Assembly: GCA_036924085.1 (NCBI GenBank)
Contig: JAVGWX010000011.1
Coordinates: forward strand, 39,480,970 to 39,544,969
Length of the DNA stretch: 64,000 nt
Reading direction: 5' to 3'
Source: Ariolimax columbianus
Lineage: Eukaryota; Mollusca; Gastropoda; Stylommatophora; Arionidae
The stretch's first letter is position 1. The number at the start of each line of letters is the position of its first letter. The notes under the pieces were generated by a model, which had not been told where the DNA came from, made no database searches, and worked only from the letters and a program-made list of their open reading frames with translations. Shown in pieces: positions 21,102 to 32,027 of this stretch. The translations under genes and the position numbers were made by a program.

Positions 21102-21540
21102 GTGAGCAATGTACACACATCGAAGAGATACAGCATCGAAGAGATACAGCATCGGAAGATACAGGCCTTGGAGATGAGATGTTTACGAAGACTTCTAAAA
21201 GTCATGTATAAAGATCGAGTTAGAAATGAGGAAACAAAAGAAAGAATTACAACAGCAAAAGGACCTTTTGAGGACCTCTTGGCAACTGTCAAAAGACGGC
21301 AACTCCCTTGGTACGGTCATATATCGAGATCAAATGGTCTTGCAAATAAGATGGTGCAGGGCAGACGACGCGGAGGTCGTCCCAAAAGGAGGTGGGAGGA
21401 CAACATAAAAGTATGGACCAATCTCAGACCAGTCGAGGCACAGACAGCGGCCGCTGACAGAGACGGATGTCGTTGTGTTGTCAGGATGTCTTTATGTGTG
21501 CCCCAACGACCTCACAGGTTACGGGATGACCTGTATTAGT
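21102..21540 (+). pseudogene. RTE-like LINE C-terminus
   Basis: A 145-aa frame holds KIQALEMRCLRRLLKVMYKD, RVRNEETKERI, LPWYGHISRSNGLA and RRGGRPKRRWEDNIKVWTNL, then Ala-rich and Arg-rich ends. The sequence 'ALEMRCLRR..., G-H-x-x-R-x-x-G-L, R-x-G-R-P-x-x-x-W-x-D-x-I-K-x-W' is the classic end of RTE-clade ORF2. A second copy lies at 24.1-24.6 kb. It is recent enough to stay open, but it lacks the RT domain. Confidence 0.85.
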
Positions 21541-21629
21541 AGTAAAAGTTACAGTCTCTGCATTTGAAACTTCGGTGTGGTCCTCTGTTTCGTAGAAACA
21601 CTTTAAGGGACCCACTGTAAGAAAAAGGT

Positions 21630-21940
21630 TTGACAAAGTTACAAACGACAGACTGTGGGAGAAAGAAAAACAAGGTAAATTAGAACAGGAAATCTAACAA
21701 AGAAGGTGGAGATGGATGGGTCATACATTAAAAAAGCCACAGGCCAGTATCACAGGCAATCCCTGTCATGGAACCCCCAGGGAAGGAGAGACATAAGCAG
21801 AGCAAGGAATACGGGGAGACGAGATCTGGAGGCGGAAATAAATAAAACAGGAACAAGCTGGAAGGCAGTGGAAAAGATTGCATAGGACAGAGCTGCTTGG
21901 CGAGGGTTGGTTGATTGCCTATGCACCCCTGGGTGATAGA

Positions 21941-21945
<5 letters not shown>
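21630..21945 (+). pseudogene. Second RTE-like LINE C-terminal fragment
   Basis: Broken frames read VTNDRLWEKEKQGKLEQEI, RRWRWMGHTLKKPQASITGN and GRQWKRLHRTELLGEGWL. This is a different RTE subfamily from the adjacent fragment. Stops at several points. Confidence 0.75.
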
Positions 21946-21980
<35 letters not shown>

Positions 21981-22018
21981 GATAGAGAGAGAGAGAGAGA
22001 GATAGAGAGAGAGAGACT
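21940..22018. repeat. (GA)n microsatellite
   Basis: Nearly pure GA with GATAGA breaks. Confidence 0.95.
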
Positions 22019-22044
22019 GTCAGAAAAAGGTTGAACAGCACTGA
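22019..22044 (-). mobile_element. hAT-like terminal repeat remnant
   Basis: Read inverted, this is cagtgctgttcaaccttttt, resembling the terminal repeats of the 18.7-kb element. The other end was not located. Confidence 0.35.
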
Positions 22045-22084
22045 TGTAGAGTGCCGATTCCACAGTCGGCTCCCCACATAGTTG

Positions 22085-22455
22085 TCCTGAATGTGGCATG
22101 GTATGAATGTGTCATGGTGTGAATGTGGCATGGTATGAATGTGGTATAATATGAATGTGTCATGGTATGAATGTGTCATGGTATGAATGTGGCATGGTAT
22201 GAATGTGTCATGGTATGAATGTGGCATGGTATGAATGTGTCATGGTATGAATGTGGCATGGTATAAATGTGTCATGGTATGAATGTGGCATGGTATGAAT
22301 GTGTGATGGTATGCATGTGTGATGGTATGAATGTGTCATCGTATGAATGTGTGATGGTATGAATGTGGCATGGTATGAATGTGGCATGGTGTGAATGTGT
22401 CATGGTATGAATGTGTCATGGTATGAATGTGTGATGGTATGAATGTGCCATGGAA
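22085..22455. repeat. 16-bp minisatellite
   Basis: About 23 units of catggtatgaatgtgk with g/t and c variants. The His/Thr/Ser-rich minus frames are artefacts. A (TTA)n tract follows at 22549-22579. Confidence 0.95.
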
Positions 22456-22547
22456 TGCCGCTCCAGGATTTGTCTGTACAGCCACCAGGGAACACATTTC
22501 GCGCCAATAGTTTGATGCTGTCGCCATCTTCGCTTGCAATGGGCAAC

Positions 22548-22579
<32 letters not shown>

Positions 22580-23430
22580 GAGAGCCGATCTGTTTTAAAG
22601 AACACGACACCAACCGTATACGCGAAGATTGTGTTACAATCAGTTAAATAATCCAGCTAAACGCAATAATAACATACAACGAAATGTTTGGCATTCTCGT
22701 TCGAACACAAACATGAGCCGCAAGGCCCTGAAACGACACCTGATAAACGGTATACGCGATACGAGCCGTGTACCATCTCTGTACTACCAATATCAGACTA
22801 GGTCTTTGTCCTTGGCACAGAAGAGGAAAATTATGACGTGTGGAATGAAATGTGGTAAAGCCATTAATGTCGGAAGAGAGATAAACATAAGAAACGATAA
22901 CGCTATAAATATTGCTCGTGTTCTTCTTCGTCTTCTTGTACTTCATCTTCGTCTTTTTCTTCTTTTTCTTCGTGTTTCTACTTTTTCGCCTTCTTTTCCT
23001 TTTTTCTTTTCTTTATTTTCGTCTTATTTTTTCTGTATTTTCTACTTCCTCTTCTTTCTTTTCTTCGTCTTCTTATATATATATATATATAATTGCCTTA
23101 GGGCTCCAAGTGACGCATAATGCCTTACCAGCTACAAATGGCGCTTTTACGTCAAACCTATATCCTAGCATTGACATTTGCAGTTTCGATGGCACTGATT
23201 TAGCGCGCCCCAGTCGACAATAGATGTAAAATGGATACCTGGCTTACTATTAACGTAGGAAAAAAGAGTGAATGAAGGAAGGAAAGGTAGCGATGAAGAC
23301 AACTGAACACCCAACTTCATAACAACCTAGTACAATAAAGTGCATAACACTTTATCCACGACGGCAGGCAATGCTATTGGACCACCCTCAACTTTTCACT
23401 GTTGGGTTCCCCTGGGTACAATCAACTTAC
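22580..23430. other. Unassigned, with pyrimidine tract
   Basis: No gene recognised. 22917-23078 is a T/C-rich stretch (ttcttcttcg-like) ending in (TA)n at 23077-23092. The 163-aa frame here is driven by that tract. Confidence 0.5.
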
Positions 23431-23439
23431 ACATCTCCA

Positions 23440-23665
23440 CCACTCCCTAAATCATCCTTATCCTCGCAGTGCAGCTGGCAGGGTACCAATCTTCCTGCAG
23501 TATACAATATAACATGATCCAGCCCAGAGATTCTTAAGCGGGGGTGTTCATACCCCAGAAAGATTCGAGGCAAAATAGACGAGGGCATGGGATTTAATCT
23601 AGATCCCCTCGGTAGTGAGCGACACGTAGGTGAAGCCCAACATAGCATAACCCAATGGAGGACTT
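23440..23665 (+). repeat. Family C dispersed repeat, partial and diverged
   Basis: Contains gtagtgagcgacacgtaggt, gaagcccaacatagca and caatggagga, matching 47.7-47.8 kb in the same orientation. The upstream part is not alignable by eye. Confidence 0.5.
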
Positions 23666-23679
23666 CGGCCCACCTTAAC

Positions 23680-23815
23680 TAGCAATGTTGACATCCCTAC
23701 TAGAGGTGATGATGGGACATTCCCAGCAGCAAGAGCTCACTCAGCAATGTTGACGTCCCTACTAGAGGTGATAGTGGGACATTCCTAGTAGCAAAACCTC
23801 ACACACTGAAAGTTT
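23680..23815. repeat. Tandem duplication of a ~70-bp unit
   Basis: Two copies of agcaatgttgacrtccctac and tagaggtgat-gtgggacatt lie side by side. The sequence from 23816 to 24127 is unassigned. Confidence 0.85.
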
Positions 23816-24127
23816 CACAGTTACCAGAATCACCAAAGCAGATAGTGCCTGGTCGGCTAAATGCCTAAAGGGAAAAGACTGAGATGGATGTCTGAGATTT
23901 CTTTAACCGGACCAGTCATCGTGTCAGACTCCAAATCATTACTTCTGAAGGTACATAAAGGTTGACTAAGGACTGGCTGGATGGCAGTCCCAGAGGCATC
24001 AAACCTGCATGGGCTGTTATGGATCCACTGCCCTGGTCACTCTGTGGTTTACGGCAACAAAAAAAAGCTGATATCCTGGCGTTGTAGGCACCAATTACGG
24101 GTACAGTTGATATTTAACATGCATGCA

Positions 24128-24590
24128 TTGGTCCTGTGAATATTCCTCTATGCTTGTGAAATATGGACAGTTTCAGCTGACCTTCAGCGAAGGATACAGG
24201 CCTTGGAGATGAGATGTTTCCGAAGATTTATAAACGTCACTTACAAAGATCGAGTTACAAATCAGGAAATACGAGGTAGAATTACAACAGTAATAAGGCC
24301 TTTTGAAGACCTCTTGGCAAATGTCAAAAGAAGGAAACTCGCTTGGTACGATAACATATCGAGATCAAATGGTCTTGCAAATACGATCCTCCACGGAAAG
24401 GTGCAAGGCAGACAACGAAGAGGCCGTCCTAAAAGGAGGTGGGAGGACAACATAAAAGAATGGACTAATCTCCGACCAGAAGAGGCACAGGCAGCGGCCG
24501 CTGACAGAGAAGGGTGGCTTGGGGTTGTGAGGATGTCTTCATGTGTGCCCCAACGACCTCACCGGTTACAGGATGACCTGACCTGACCTC
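24128..24590 (+). pseudogene. RTE-like LINE C-terminus
   Basis: Same subfamily as 21.1-21.5 kb and slightly longer at the left (YACEIWTVSADLQRRIQALE). It continues FRRFINVTYKDRVTNQEI, WYDNISRSNGLANTI and RRGRPKRRWEDNIKEWTNLR. Open over 127 codons. Confidence 0.85.
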
Positions 24591-24599
24591 TATTTTGTC

Positions 24600-25424
24600 C
24601 TCGATCAGCATCTTAATCGCAGTGGGGCTTAGTACATTGAAGTCTGCAACACTTCACCCCCGACGGCAGTGTAAACTATGCGACTATTTTTTTTTTTACT
24701 TTACTGTAAACATGGTAAGAACCGCTGTTCTAACCAATCACTTGTCATGCAGGTATGAATCAAAGCGATGGCTCCATTTCCGAAAGCGCGCACACAGTTA
24801 TAAATCAGTATGTTTCTGTCCTGGTGTGGTATCTGAGCAGTGCATACGCATAGGTTGTTTCAACGGTTACAAAAATCAGGTACTCTGGTCTGTAATTACT
24901 CACAACTGACTGCTTACTTGCGCCACGTTTATGCCGAAGTTACACATGCTGAGCACATGTTACGGTTAGCTGTGGCGCCATTAAGTGCAAATATAGCGGT
25001 ATCAGCTGTCGCAAACAACAATTATGAGAAATGCCGTGCGTGCACTTTGTGGTCGTCGGAGGAAAACAGCGCAACGGGTTGTTGTTATTGTTGTTGTTTT
25101 TGTTGTTGTTCTGGTTGCTGTTTTTGTTGTTGTTCTTGTTGTTGTTTGACTAGGTCTGCCGAGCGGTTCGCAATGCCAGGTTGAAGAATTTCTAGGTGTT
25201 CTGTGGCCTGGGGAGGCGAGCTGCGTAACGATTGGATTGTTGGGGTGCCGGGCTATAACGTTACCCTGTCTGCAGTGAGTCCTAGGCAAGCTAAGAGCAT
25301 GTGTTGTCTGGTGTGGATGAGTGCAATCGCGGAAGTTAGGTTCACGTGCAGTGCCTAACGTGTGTAAGTATTTGTTCAATGGCTGAGTTCGCGTCATTGT
25401 TACGTCAATCAGTTAAAAATATAA
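24600..25424. other. No recognised gene; (GTT)n at 25079-25148
   Basis: Unassigned sequence with a T/G triplet tract that yields a Cys-rich + frame and a Thr-rich minus frame, both artefacts. Confidence 0.5.
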
Positions 25425-25535
25425 ATGAATAAACCTGCTGAAGTAGGATGCACAGGGCTGACAGGCGCAAAATAAAATCCACAGTGCAACGCACACCGCA
25501 TTGGGGAATAGAGAAATAAGGCGAACGGGGAAAAA
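25425..25535 (+). mobile_element. SINE family A, 5'-truncated
   Basis: Only the 3' half remains: tgctgaagtaggatgcaca, ggctgacaggcgcaaaata, cagtgcaacgcacaccgca and aaataaggcgaacggg plus an A run. Confidence 0.85.
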
Positions 25536-25746
25536 ATTAACAAAGTAGCAAGCGATGCTGACAATGATGCAGTGTTAGTGCAGCCAATAAATATGTCCCC
25601 TAACGTCTGCTACCTATAGTAATCCCAAAGCTGAATGTTGCTACCACCTAATGACACCTTTAGAAACTACCAACTAAATTGTTCAGCTTTACCATATGAG
25701 TTAGTGACCTACTTACTGACTTACCCTAATATTTAATGAGGCGGGG
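25536..25746. other. No recognised feature
   Basis: Unassigned sequence. Confidence 0.4.
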
Positions 25747-25815
25747 TGACTAGTAGTAGTAGAACTAGTAATAGTCGTAGTAGTAGTGGTAGCATGAGTA
25801 TTAATTGTTACTAAC

Positions 25816-25864
<49 letters not shown>

Positions 25865-25973
25865 AAAGTAGTAGTAGTAGCACAAGTAGTAGTAGTGGTA
25901 GCAGTAACAGTACTATTAGTAATAGTAGTAGTAGTAGCAGCAGCACCAGCAGCAGCATCAGCAGCAGCAGTAA

Positions 25974-26023
<50 letters not shown>

Positions 26024-26026
26024 ATA
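25747..26026. repeat. (AGT)n array, left of LINE fragment
   Basis: AGT units with AGC and AAC variants. Poly-Ser and poly-Val/Thr frames are artefacts. Confidence 0.95.
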
Positions 26027-26545
26027 GTCAAACTGTATAAAGCATTAGTGAGGGTCAGATTGGAGTACTGTGTACAGGTGTGGAGTCCTTATAAGAAAGG
26101 GGATATACACATACTGGCAAGAATACCAAGAAAAAAAGAGCGACAAAGCTGATAGTGGGATTCCCGAATTACAGTTATGAGGAAAGACTCAGAAAAACCG
26201 GTCTACAGTGTCTAGAAAAGAGAAGAATTCGATGTGATTTAATACAGGTTTATAAGATTATCAACGGAAAGAATAAATTAGACTATAACAATTTGTTTTT
26301 CAAAATAAAACCACCTACAAGAACAAGAGGGCATAGCTTTAAATTAACTAAAGAAAAATCCAGATTTGATATTAGGAAATACTTTTTTAGTCAGAGAGCG
26401 GTGAATGCTTAGACTGCATTGCCACATGAAGTAGTGGAGGCAGAGACAATTAATGCATTTAAGAATAGATTGGATGCACAGAGCTTGTAGAGCAAAAAAA
26501 TGTAAATGAAACTGGTTGTTTACAGACTGAATAGTCTTCTAAGCC
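26027..26545 (+). pseudogene. CR1-like LINE 3' fragment between two AGT arrays
   Basis: Reads IVKLYKALVRVRLEYCVQVW, SPYKKGDIHILARI, then NYSYEERLRKTGLQCLEKRR, IRCDLIQVYKIINGKN, RGHSFKLTKEKSRFDIRK and FFSQRAVNA, then a stop and DRLDAQSL-like remains. At least one frameshift near 26140 and one stop near 26410. Confidence 0.85.
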
Positions 26546-26559
26546 AGTATAAAAATGGC

Positions 26560-26672
26560 AAGTTAAGTATTAGCTGTAGTAGTTATAGTAGCAACAGCAG
26601 TAATAGTAAATAGTAGTAGTATTAGTAGCAGTAGCGCAGTAGCAGTAGCGCAGTAGTAGCAGTAGTTGCATG

Positions 26673-26704
<32 letters not shown>

Positions 26705-26766
26705 TAGAAGTAATAGTTGTAGTAGTAGTAGTAGTAGTTATAGTAATAGTAGTAGTTGTAGTAGTT

Positions 26767-26811
<45 letters not shown>

Positions 26812-26820
26812 ACAGTAGTT
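26560..26820. repeat. (AGT)n array, right of LINE fragment
   Basis: AGT units with AGC and TGT variants. With the array at 25.75 kb it brackets the LINE fragment. Confidence 0.95.
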
Positions 26821-26916
26821 GAACTATCGTATATCTCCCAAACAGAAAGGGTCTGTATACCCTCTCCGTTGGATAACACTTTCGAGACATACAATAAAGA
26901 TACATTGCAGCAGCGG

Positions 26917-27165
26917 GGACGGCGTGGGCTAGTGGTTAAGTGACACGACTCACAACTCGAAGGTGCTGGGTTCGATTTCTTTCACAGCACCGGCCGTTAC
27001 TCCAGGAAAGAAAACTCTTAGAAAATGCAGGAGGAAGCAGACCCTTACATAAAAATGCATACTGAAGTCGGATGCACTGGGCCGACAGGCGCACAATAAA
27101 AACCACAGTGCAACGCACACCGCCTTGGGAAATTGAGAAATAAGGCGAACGGGAAAAAAAAATGG
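26917..27165 (+). mobile_element. SINE family A, full-length
   Basis: tRNA-like head: gcgtgggctagtggttaagt (A box) and gctgggttcgatttc (B box), then the body (gcagacccttacataaaa, gcatactgaagtcggatg, ggccgacaggcgca, caacgcacaccgcc) and an A-rich end. The word ttgcagc at 26905-26911 and 27166-27172 may be a short target-site duplication. Inverted partner at 27.5 kb. Confidence 0.9.
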
Positions 27166-27483
27166 TTGCAGCCATATGTTACGTATCGTGACCACATACC
27201 TATCTCGTAGCAGGTGCAGGTTGCAGATAGAGACAATAATAACACAGACAAGTATTGCTCTAATGCCGCGCTAGAACAAGAAGGAAACCAACGTTACGAC
27301 AAAAACATCTTTATCAGGGACAGAGGGCATACATCATTACAATTTGCTTTCAATTTTCAACTTGACATGACCGTTCTCGTTTGCCTGTGACTTCTATTTC
27401 TCCTATTTTAACAAACTTCTTCATAACCTAGACAGCTGAGATTTTGAACATAACCTCTATTATTTTGGTTGTTTTTTTTTTGT
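27166..27483. other. Spacer between inverted SINE A copies
   Basis: About 320 bp, no feature recognised. Confidence 0.45.
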
Positions 27484-27485
27484 TG

Positions 27486-27722
27486 GTGTTCGCCTTATTT
27501 CTCTAATCCCTAAGGTGGTGTGCGTTGCACTGTGTGATTTTTATTTTGCGCCTATCGGCCCAGTGCATCCGACTTCAACATGCATTTTATGTAAGGGTCT
27601 GCTTCCTCCTGCATTCTCTAAGGGTTTGCTTCCCTGGGGTAACGGCCGGTGCTGTGATGGGGATAGAACCCAGCACCTTCTGGTTGTGAGCCGTGTCACT
27701 TAACCACTAGCCCACGCTGTTG
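27486..27722 (-). mobile_element. SINE family A, full-length, inverted
   Basis: Complete minus-strand copy ending with the A-box region (gcgtgggctagtggttaag) at about 27695-27717. Together with 26917-27165 it could form a ~240-bp hairpin stem in a transcript. Confidence 0.9.
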
Positions 27723-27759
27723 CCTACCTCTATTAGTAAAAGTAAAACAATAAAGAACC

Positions 27760-28015
27760 CGTTAACACACCAGTGTGGCATACTAGGAATATAGTGTTAG
27801 GCCCAAATTTTCTTGACCAACGCCGCAGTAGGGGTGATGTGGTAGCGTAACGCCGGCCGGCTTTACTTTCCCATATTATTACGGTACCCAATTGTTGAGG
27901 GTGGTTCGGGTATGACCTACTACAGATAGGCCGTCTGACTCACGGGGAAACCCCCTTGGAACGTCACATTCCACCGCCGATTAAATGACGGAACGCATGT
28001 TGTACCAAGGTTTAT
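27760..28015 (+). repeat. Family H dispersed repeat
   Basis: Contains gccgcagtaggggtgatgtg, gtagcgtaacgcc, tacggtacccaattg, ctgactcacggggaa and gaacgtcacattcca. Parts recur at 28.8 kb (inverted), 43.0 and 43.3 kb, and its left half resembles the tRNA-like repeat at 31.1 kb. Confidence 0.55.
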
Positions 28016-28167
28016 AATCAACCCATGCTGCACACAGAGAAATAAAATAAATTCACAGTACAAAACACAACAAACAACTGTTGAGAGTGATCCTTTCGCA
28101 GAATCCTACTCTGAAACCAACTGCATATCCATCTTTGTTTTTCCCGAATAGGTTATTATAGTTGCCT

Positions 28168-28730
28168 TGATATTTGACACATGTAAGTGTTAATGATTTA
28201 AGAGCAGTACTCTATCAACTACGCCAGCAGTCCACACCAAAAAGAGTAGTGGTACAGTGTGTTCCATCCTACTGTAACATCCAAGGCAACGAGGAAGCAG
28301 ACAGACTGGCAAAAGAAGGTGCAAGACTACCACAACCAGATTCTAGTGTGACTTACGAAGAGTCCAAAAACGTTTATTAGGGCCAGATACATGCCCAAAT
28401 GGGAAACAGAGCATACTTGTTACACAAAAAATGATGCCTACTACCAGTTGAACAGAAGAGAGCAGGTCGTGATCTTCAGACTCCGCACAGGCCACACCAG
28501 ACTGAGGTACCATCTATTCAATAAACTGAAGATAGGTGGCACTGACGAATGCACCTGTGGTACAGGGAAAATGACCGCTAAACATCTGCTGCAAAATTGC
28601 CCGACATACGAGGACCAGAGAAAGCACATGTGGCCATCACCAGTGCCAACACTAGACAAGCTCTATGGCAGTGTCGACAGCCTCAGGATGACAGCTGCTT
28701 TATTCGAACAAATTCAAGTTGACGTCTGAC
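28168..28730 (+). pseudogene. I/Jockey-like LINE: end of RNase H and C-terminus
   Basis: Frame 1 (28174-28380) ends VVVQCVPSYCNIQGNEEADR, LAKEGA: the G-N-E-x-A-D motif of a retroelement RNase H. A frameshift near 28380 leads into a 112-aa frame with NRREQVVIFRLRTGHTRLRY, CTCGTGKMTAKHLLQNCPTY and LYGSVDSLRMTAALF. The order is that of I-group elements. 5'-truncated and broken, so not functional. Confidence 0.85.
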
Positions 28731-28769
28731 AGCGTATGAAGTGGAAGAAGAAAAAGAAGACGCATGTAT

Positions 28770-29000
28770 GTTTCGTTATTTAGTCAGCCGTGGAATGTGA
28801 CGTTTCAAAAGGATTCCTCCGTGAGTCAGAAGGACTGTATCTACAGCAGGCTGTTTTTCGACCCCAGAAACAGTTTTTGAGATCGGACAAAAAAACCCAC
28901 ACCAACTGAGGATCGAAAAGCGATCCCTTGGCTGGGATGCAAGCGCATCAACCCCAGCGTTGCATAGGTTCATAGCCTCCACTAGTACAGCCTGTTAATC
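28770..29000 (-). mobile_element. Family H / tRNA-like repeat, minus strand
   Basis: Minus-strand words ctgactcacggaggaa and gaaacgtcacattccac match family H at 27.9 kb. At the right end, minus-strand ggaggctatgaacctatgc and ttttcgatcctcagttgg look like a decayed tRNA head with B-box region. Confidence 0.5.
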
Positions 29001-29130
29001 TACCAAATGCTAGCCAGGTCATCCATTAGCGAGGACCGAAAAAAAAACAGTTAAAAAAATTACAACTTGTTTCTTTTCAGCAACGAAGAACAGAGAGACC
29101 TCTGAACTGAACCACAAAAGAAACTGATCT
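29001..29130. other. No recognised feature
   Basis: A-rich unassigned sequence. Confidence 0.4.
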
Positions 29131-29335
29131 TTTTTTTTTTTTTTTTGCGTTCTTATTTTTCTATTTTCTACGGCGGTGGGCGTTGCTTTATGTTTTTATT
29201 TTTGCGCCAGTGCATCCGACTTCGGCATGCCGAGGTGGGCTTCCCCGGAGTAACGGTCGGTGCTGTGATGGGGATCGAACCCAGCACCTTCGAGTTGTGG
29301 GCCGGGTCACTTAAGCACTAGCCCACGCCGTCCTC
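29131..29335 (-). mobile_element. SINE family A with long poly-A tail
   Basis: Minus-strand copy with an internal deletion. The B box (gggttcgatccccat) is intact. The tail is an A run (T run at about 29129-29146 on the + strand). Confidence 0.85.
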
Positions 29336-29545
29336 AGAAACCGCATTTAAAGTGGCGCCAAAAGAACGGCCATGATTTAATTTGTCGTATATGACGTGGT
29401 GGTCTTAGGACGGGTTAAGAACAGGCGTATCCAGAAGTGGGTCTAACCTGGACAAGTGGAGACATGCAGACGATGGATATTGCTAATGTGGAGCCGTCTA
29501 GAACCCGGAGCACATGACTATGTGTCCCAGTATGCAGGAATCCTA
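29336..29545. other. No recognised feature
   Basis: Unassigned sequence. Confidence 0.4.
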
Positions 29546-29702
29546 TACCTGATGGTGGCAAATGAAAGAGCACTGACGGTGGAAGATCTGATGGTGCCAA
29601 ATGAAAGAGCACTGACGGTGGAGGACCTGATGGTGCCAAATGAAAGAGCACTGACGGTGGAGGATCTGATGGTGCCAAATGAAAGAGCAATGACGATGGC
29701 TG
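29546..29702. repeat. 39-bp minisatellite
   Basis: Four near-identical 39-bp units (ctgatggtgccaaatgaaag, agcactgacggtggagg). 39 is 13 codons, so several frames stay open on both strands (MVPNERALTVEDL on the +). Not proposed as a gene. Confidence 0.92.
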
Positions 29703-29904
29703 ATTTTGGTGCGAAAATAATGTGAGGTTGCCGGACACGGCAAGTACGTTTAATTGGGTCGTCTGGATCAGACCTTTCCAAACTTTTTAGTATGGAGAAC
29801 CGACAGGGATGTATTCATCGGAGCAAAAGCCAGTTTCCAATTGTCCGTCATACAAACCGTAAGCGATAGATAATATCAACATTTTGATCCTGTAGTTAAT
29901 CATC

Positions 29905-30225
29905 ATAATTATGATCATCATGAAGTGCCGTCTCCGCATCGGAGGTTAACGATTATGGATCTTCAGCTCCCTCTATTCCGTCTCCAATCGAGATACACAT
30001 GCTCTGTCCAGTCCCCATCTTGATTTTGTCTGTCCTTATGTGCATCTATCGCCCTCTGGCTCTCTTGCCCTCCACTCTTCATTACATTATAACCTTCAGC
30101 CGACTGTCATGTCTCATGAAATGACCACAATATTTTGTTTTTCTGCTTTTTAGTTATCTTCATAAGCATCTTCTGCACATTGAGTTTGTACAGGACTTCA
30201 CTATTCGCTTTCCTATCTTTGTATC
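29905..30225 (-). pseudogene. Non-LTR retroelement 3' fragment (antisense)
   Basis: Same repeat as 15826-16165 (shared words listed there). Minus-strand frames are short and stop-ridden. Confidence 0.5.
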
Positions 30226-31095
30226 TACAGACAGATGTAGATAGAGGCAGATGTAGATGTACATAGAGACATATGTAGGTTATATATATTTATATATACA
30301 TAGTTGCAGGCTGTAGATAAAGACATATGTATGTTAAAGACATAGCCATTTACAGGTTTGTATGTTGAAGACATAGCCATCTATAGGTTTGTATGTAGTA
30401 GACAGAGAGACATGCATATTGTAGACATAGACACAGGCATGTTGTAGACAGATACACATGCACGTTTGCATGTTGTAGACAGAGACACATTCATATTGTA
30501 GACAACGATACATGCACGTTTGCATGTTGTAGACAGAGATGCATGCATATTGTAAGGAGAGATACATGCACGTTTGCACGTTGTAGACACATACACATGC
30601 ACGTTTGCATGTTGTAGACAGGGACACATGCATATTGTAGACACATTCACATGCACGTTTGCATGTTGTAGACAGAGACACGTGCATATTGTAGACTGAT
30701 ACATGCACGTTTGCATGTTGTAGACAGAGACACATGCACATTGTAGACAGAGATACATGCATGTTTGCATGTTGTAGACAGAAATACATGCACGTTTGCA
30801 TGTTGTAGACAGAGACACGTGCATATTGTTGACAAAGATACATGCACGTTTGCATGTTTTAGACACATACACATGCACGTTTGCATGGTGTAGACAGAGA
30901 CACATGCATGTTGTAGACATATAAACATGCATGTTGTAGACAGAGACGCATGCATGTTGGAGACATAGACACATGCATGTTGTAGACAGAGACACATGCA
31001 TGTATGTATGTTTTACACAGGGACACATGTATGTTGTACACAGAGATGTATGTATGCTGTAGACAAAACATATGTTGGTTTGTATGTTGTAAAAG
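30226..31095. repeat. ~30-bp minisatellite (tgttgtagacagagacacat units)
   Basis: About 25 units combining tgcatgttgtagacagaga and cacatgcacgtt with insertions and variants. Long Cys/His/Met/Thr-rich frames on the minus strand (up to 215 aa) follow from the periodicity. Confidence 0.92.
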
Positions 31096-31350
31096 TAAAG
31101 TATTCCATAGCATTACTGCCGTAGGGGTGTGAGGTGTTAGCGATCTCACACTTCAAAGGCTCGGCTATATGAGGGCGGTAGCCATCTCCTCTCCCTCGCC
31201 GCTTTTACTTCCCGGACTGAACCGGTACCCATTTAAGTCTGGGTCGACCCGGGAGCCATTGTGGTCTGAAAAAACATTAACGCCTCAACTGGGGAATGAA
31301 CCCAGGACCATTCAGATGCGAAGCCAGCGCGCTAACCACTGTTTATATGT
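31096..31350 (-). mobile_element. tRNA-derived SINE
   Basis: The minus strand begins cagtggttagcgcgctggct (A box) and has cctgggttcattccccag as B box about 45 bp on. The body contains aatgggtaccggttcagtc and ctcatatagccg. Similar bodies occur at 27.8 and 56.6 kb. Confidence 0.75.
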
Positions 31351-32025
31351 TGTAGTTACAAGACAGTGGCGAAGACAGAGACATCTGTCGTATTGCTATA
31401 CTAGTTCTCAAGCTAAAAATACAAACATTTAACTAGGCACAAGACGATCGCAGCAACAACACACACACAAACACACACACACACACGACCATCGATTGAT
31501 TTGTCCCGCGGGCGACAAAGAAGGTTTCGACGCAATAAAGTTGAACGTGGCCCTCATCACATACAGTGGGGAAAGATGGCGAGACACCGTGAACAAGTAC
31601 GTGTGAGGAAAAGTGCGCTGGTTGTCATCGATTTGCTGTTTGAGTTTCTGTGACAGAACGGGAGAGCAGGTGTTGTGGTACTCCTGTGGATTGGTCGGGT
31701 GTGTGCGTAGTTTTGGAATGTCCGTGTGTTTGTTGTAGTGTTATTTTTGTGAGATCACAATGTGTTGACGGTGGTGCGTTACGGATATATGTTTCAGTTG
31801 TTCTGCTGGATTTCCGGTAGGATTCTGTGTGCGAGAGGTACGAGTATTCGATTACAGTAACACTGAGGTAGTATTGTTACTGGCTAAGGAGATTATGTAA
31901 CTCATCTAGGAGTGACGACCTTGCGTGTTTGAGAGAGAAGAGAAAATGACCTACAGCATTGAGAGCATGTGTTAGGCAGAAGGTGCTGTGCGGTGTAATC
32001 GCTGTAGGATTAGAATGTTGTGAGA
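31351..32025. other. No recognised gene; (CA)n at 31459-31487
   Basis: Unassigned sequence. gatcgattgatt-like and gtgtgt-rich words only. Confidence 0.5.
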
Positions 32026-32027
32026 GG

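Noticed and set aside
21102..21540. 145-aa and 127-aa (24.2 kb) open frames as host genes
   Set aside because: Both match the C-terminal pattern of RTE-type ORF2 and are copies of each other, with no RT or endonuclease attached.
28391..28729. 112-aa frame with CxCG...H...C as a host zinc-finger protein
   Set aside because: It follows a retroelement RNase H end in the neighbouring frame and recurs at four other loci.
30334..31028. 215-aa minus frame rich in Cys/His/Thr
   Set aside because: Follows from the ~30-bp minisatellite. Overlapping frames are just as long.
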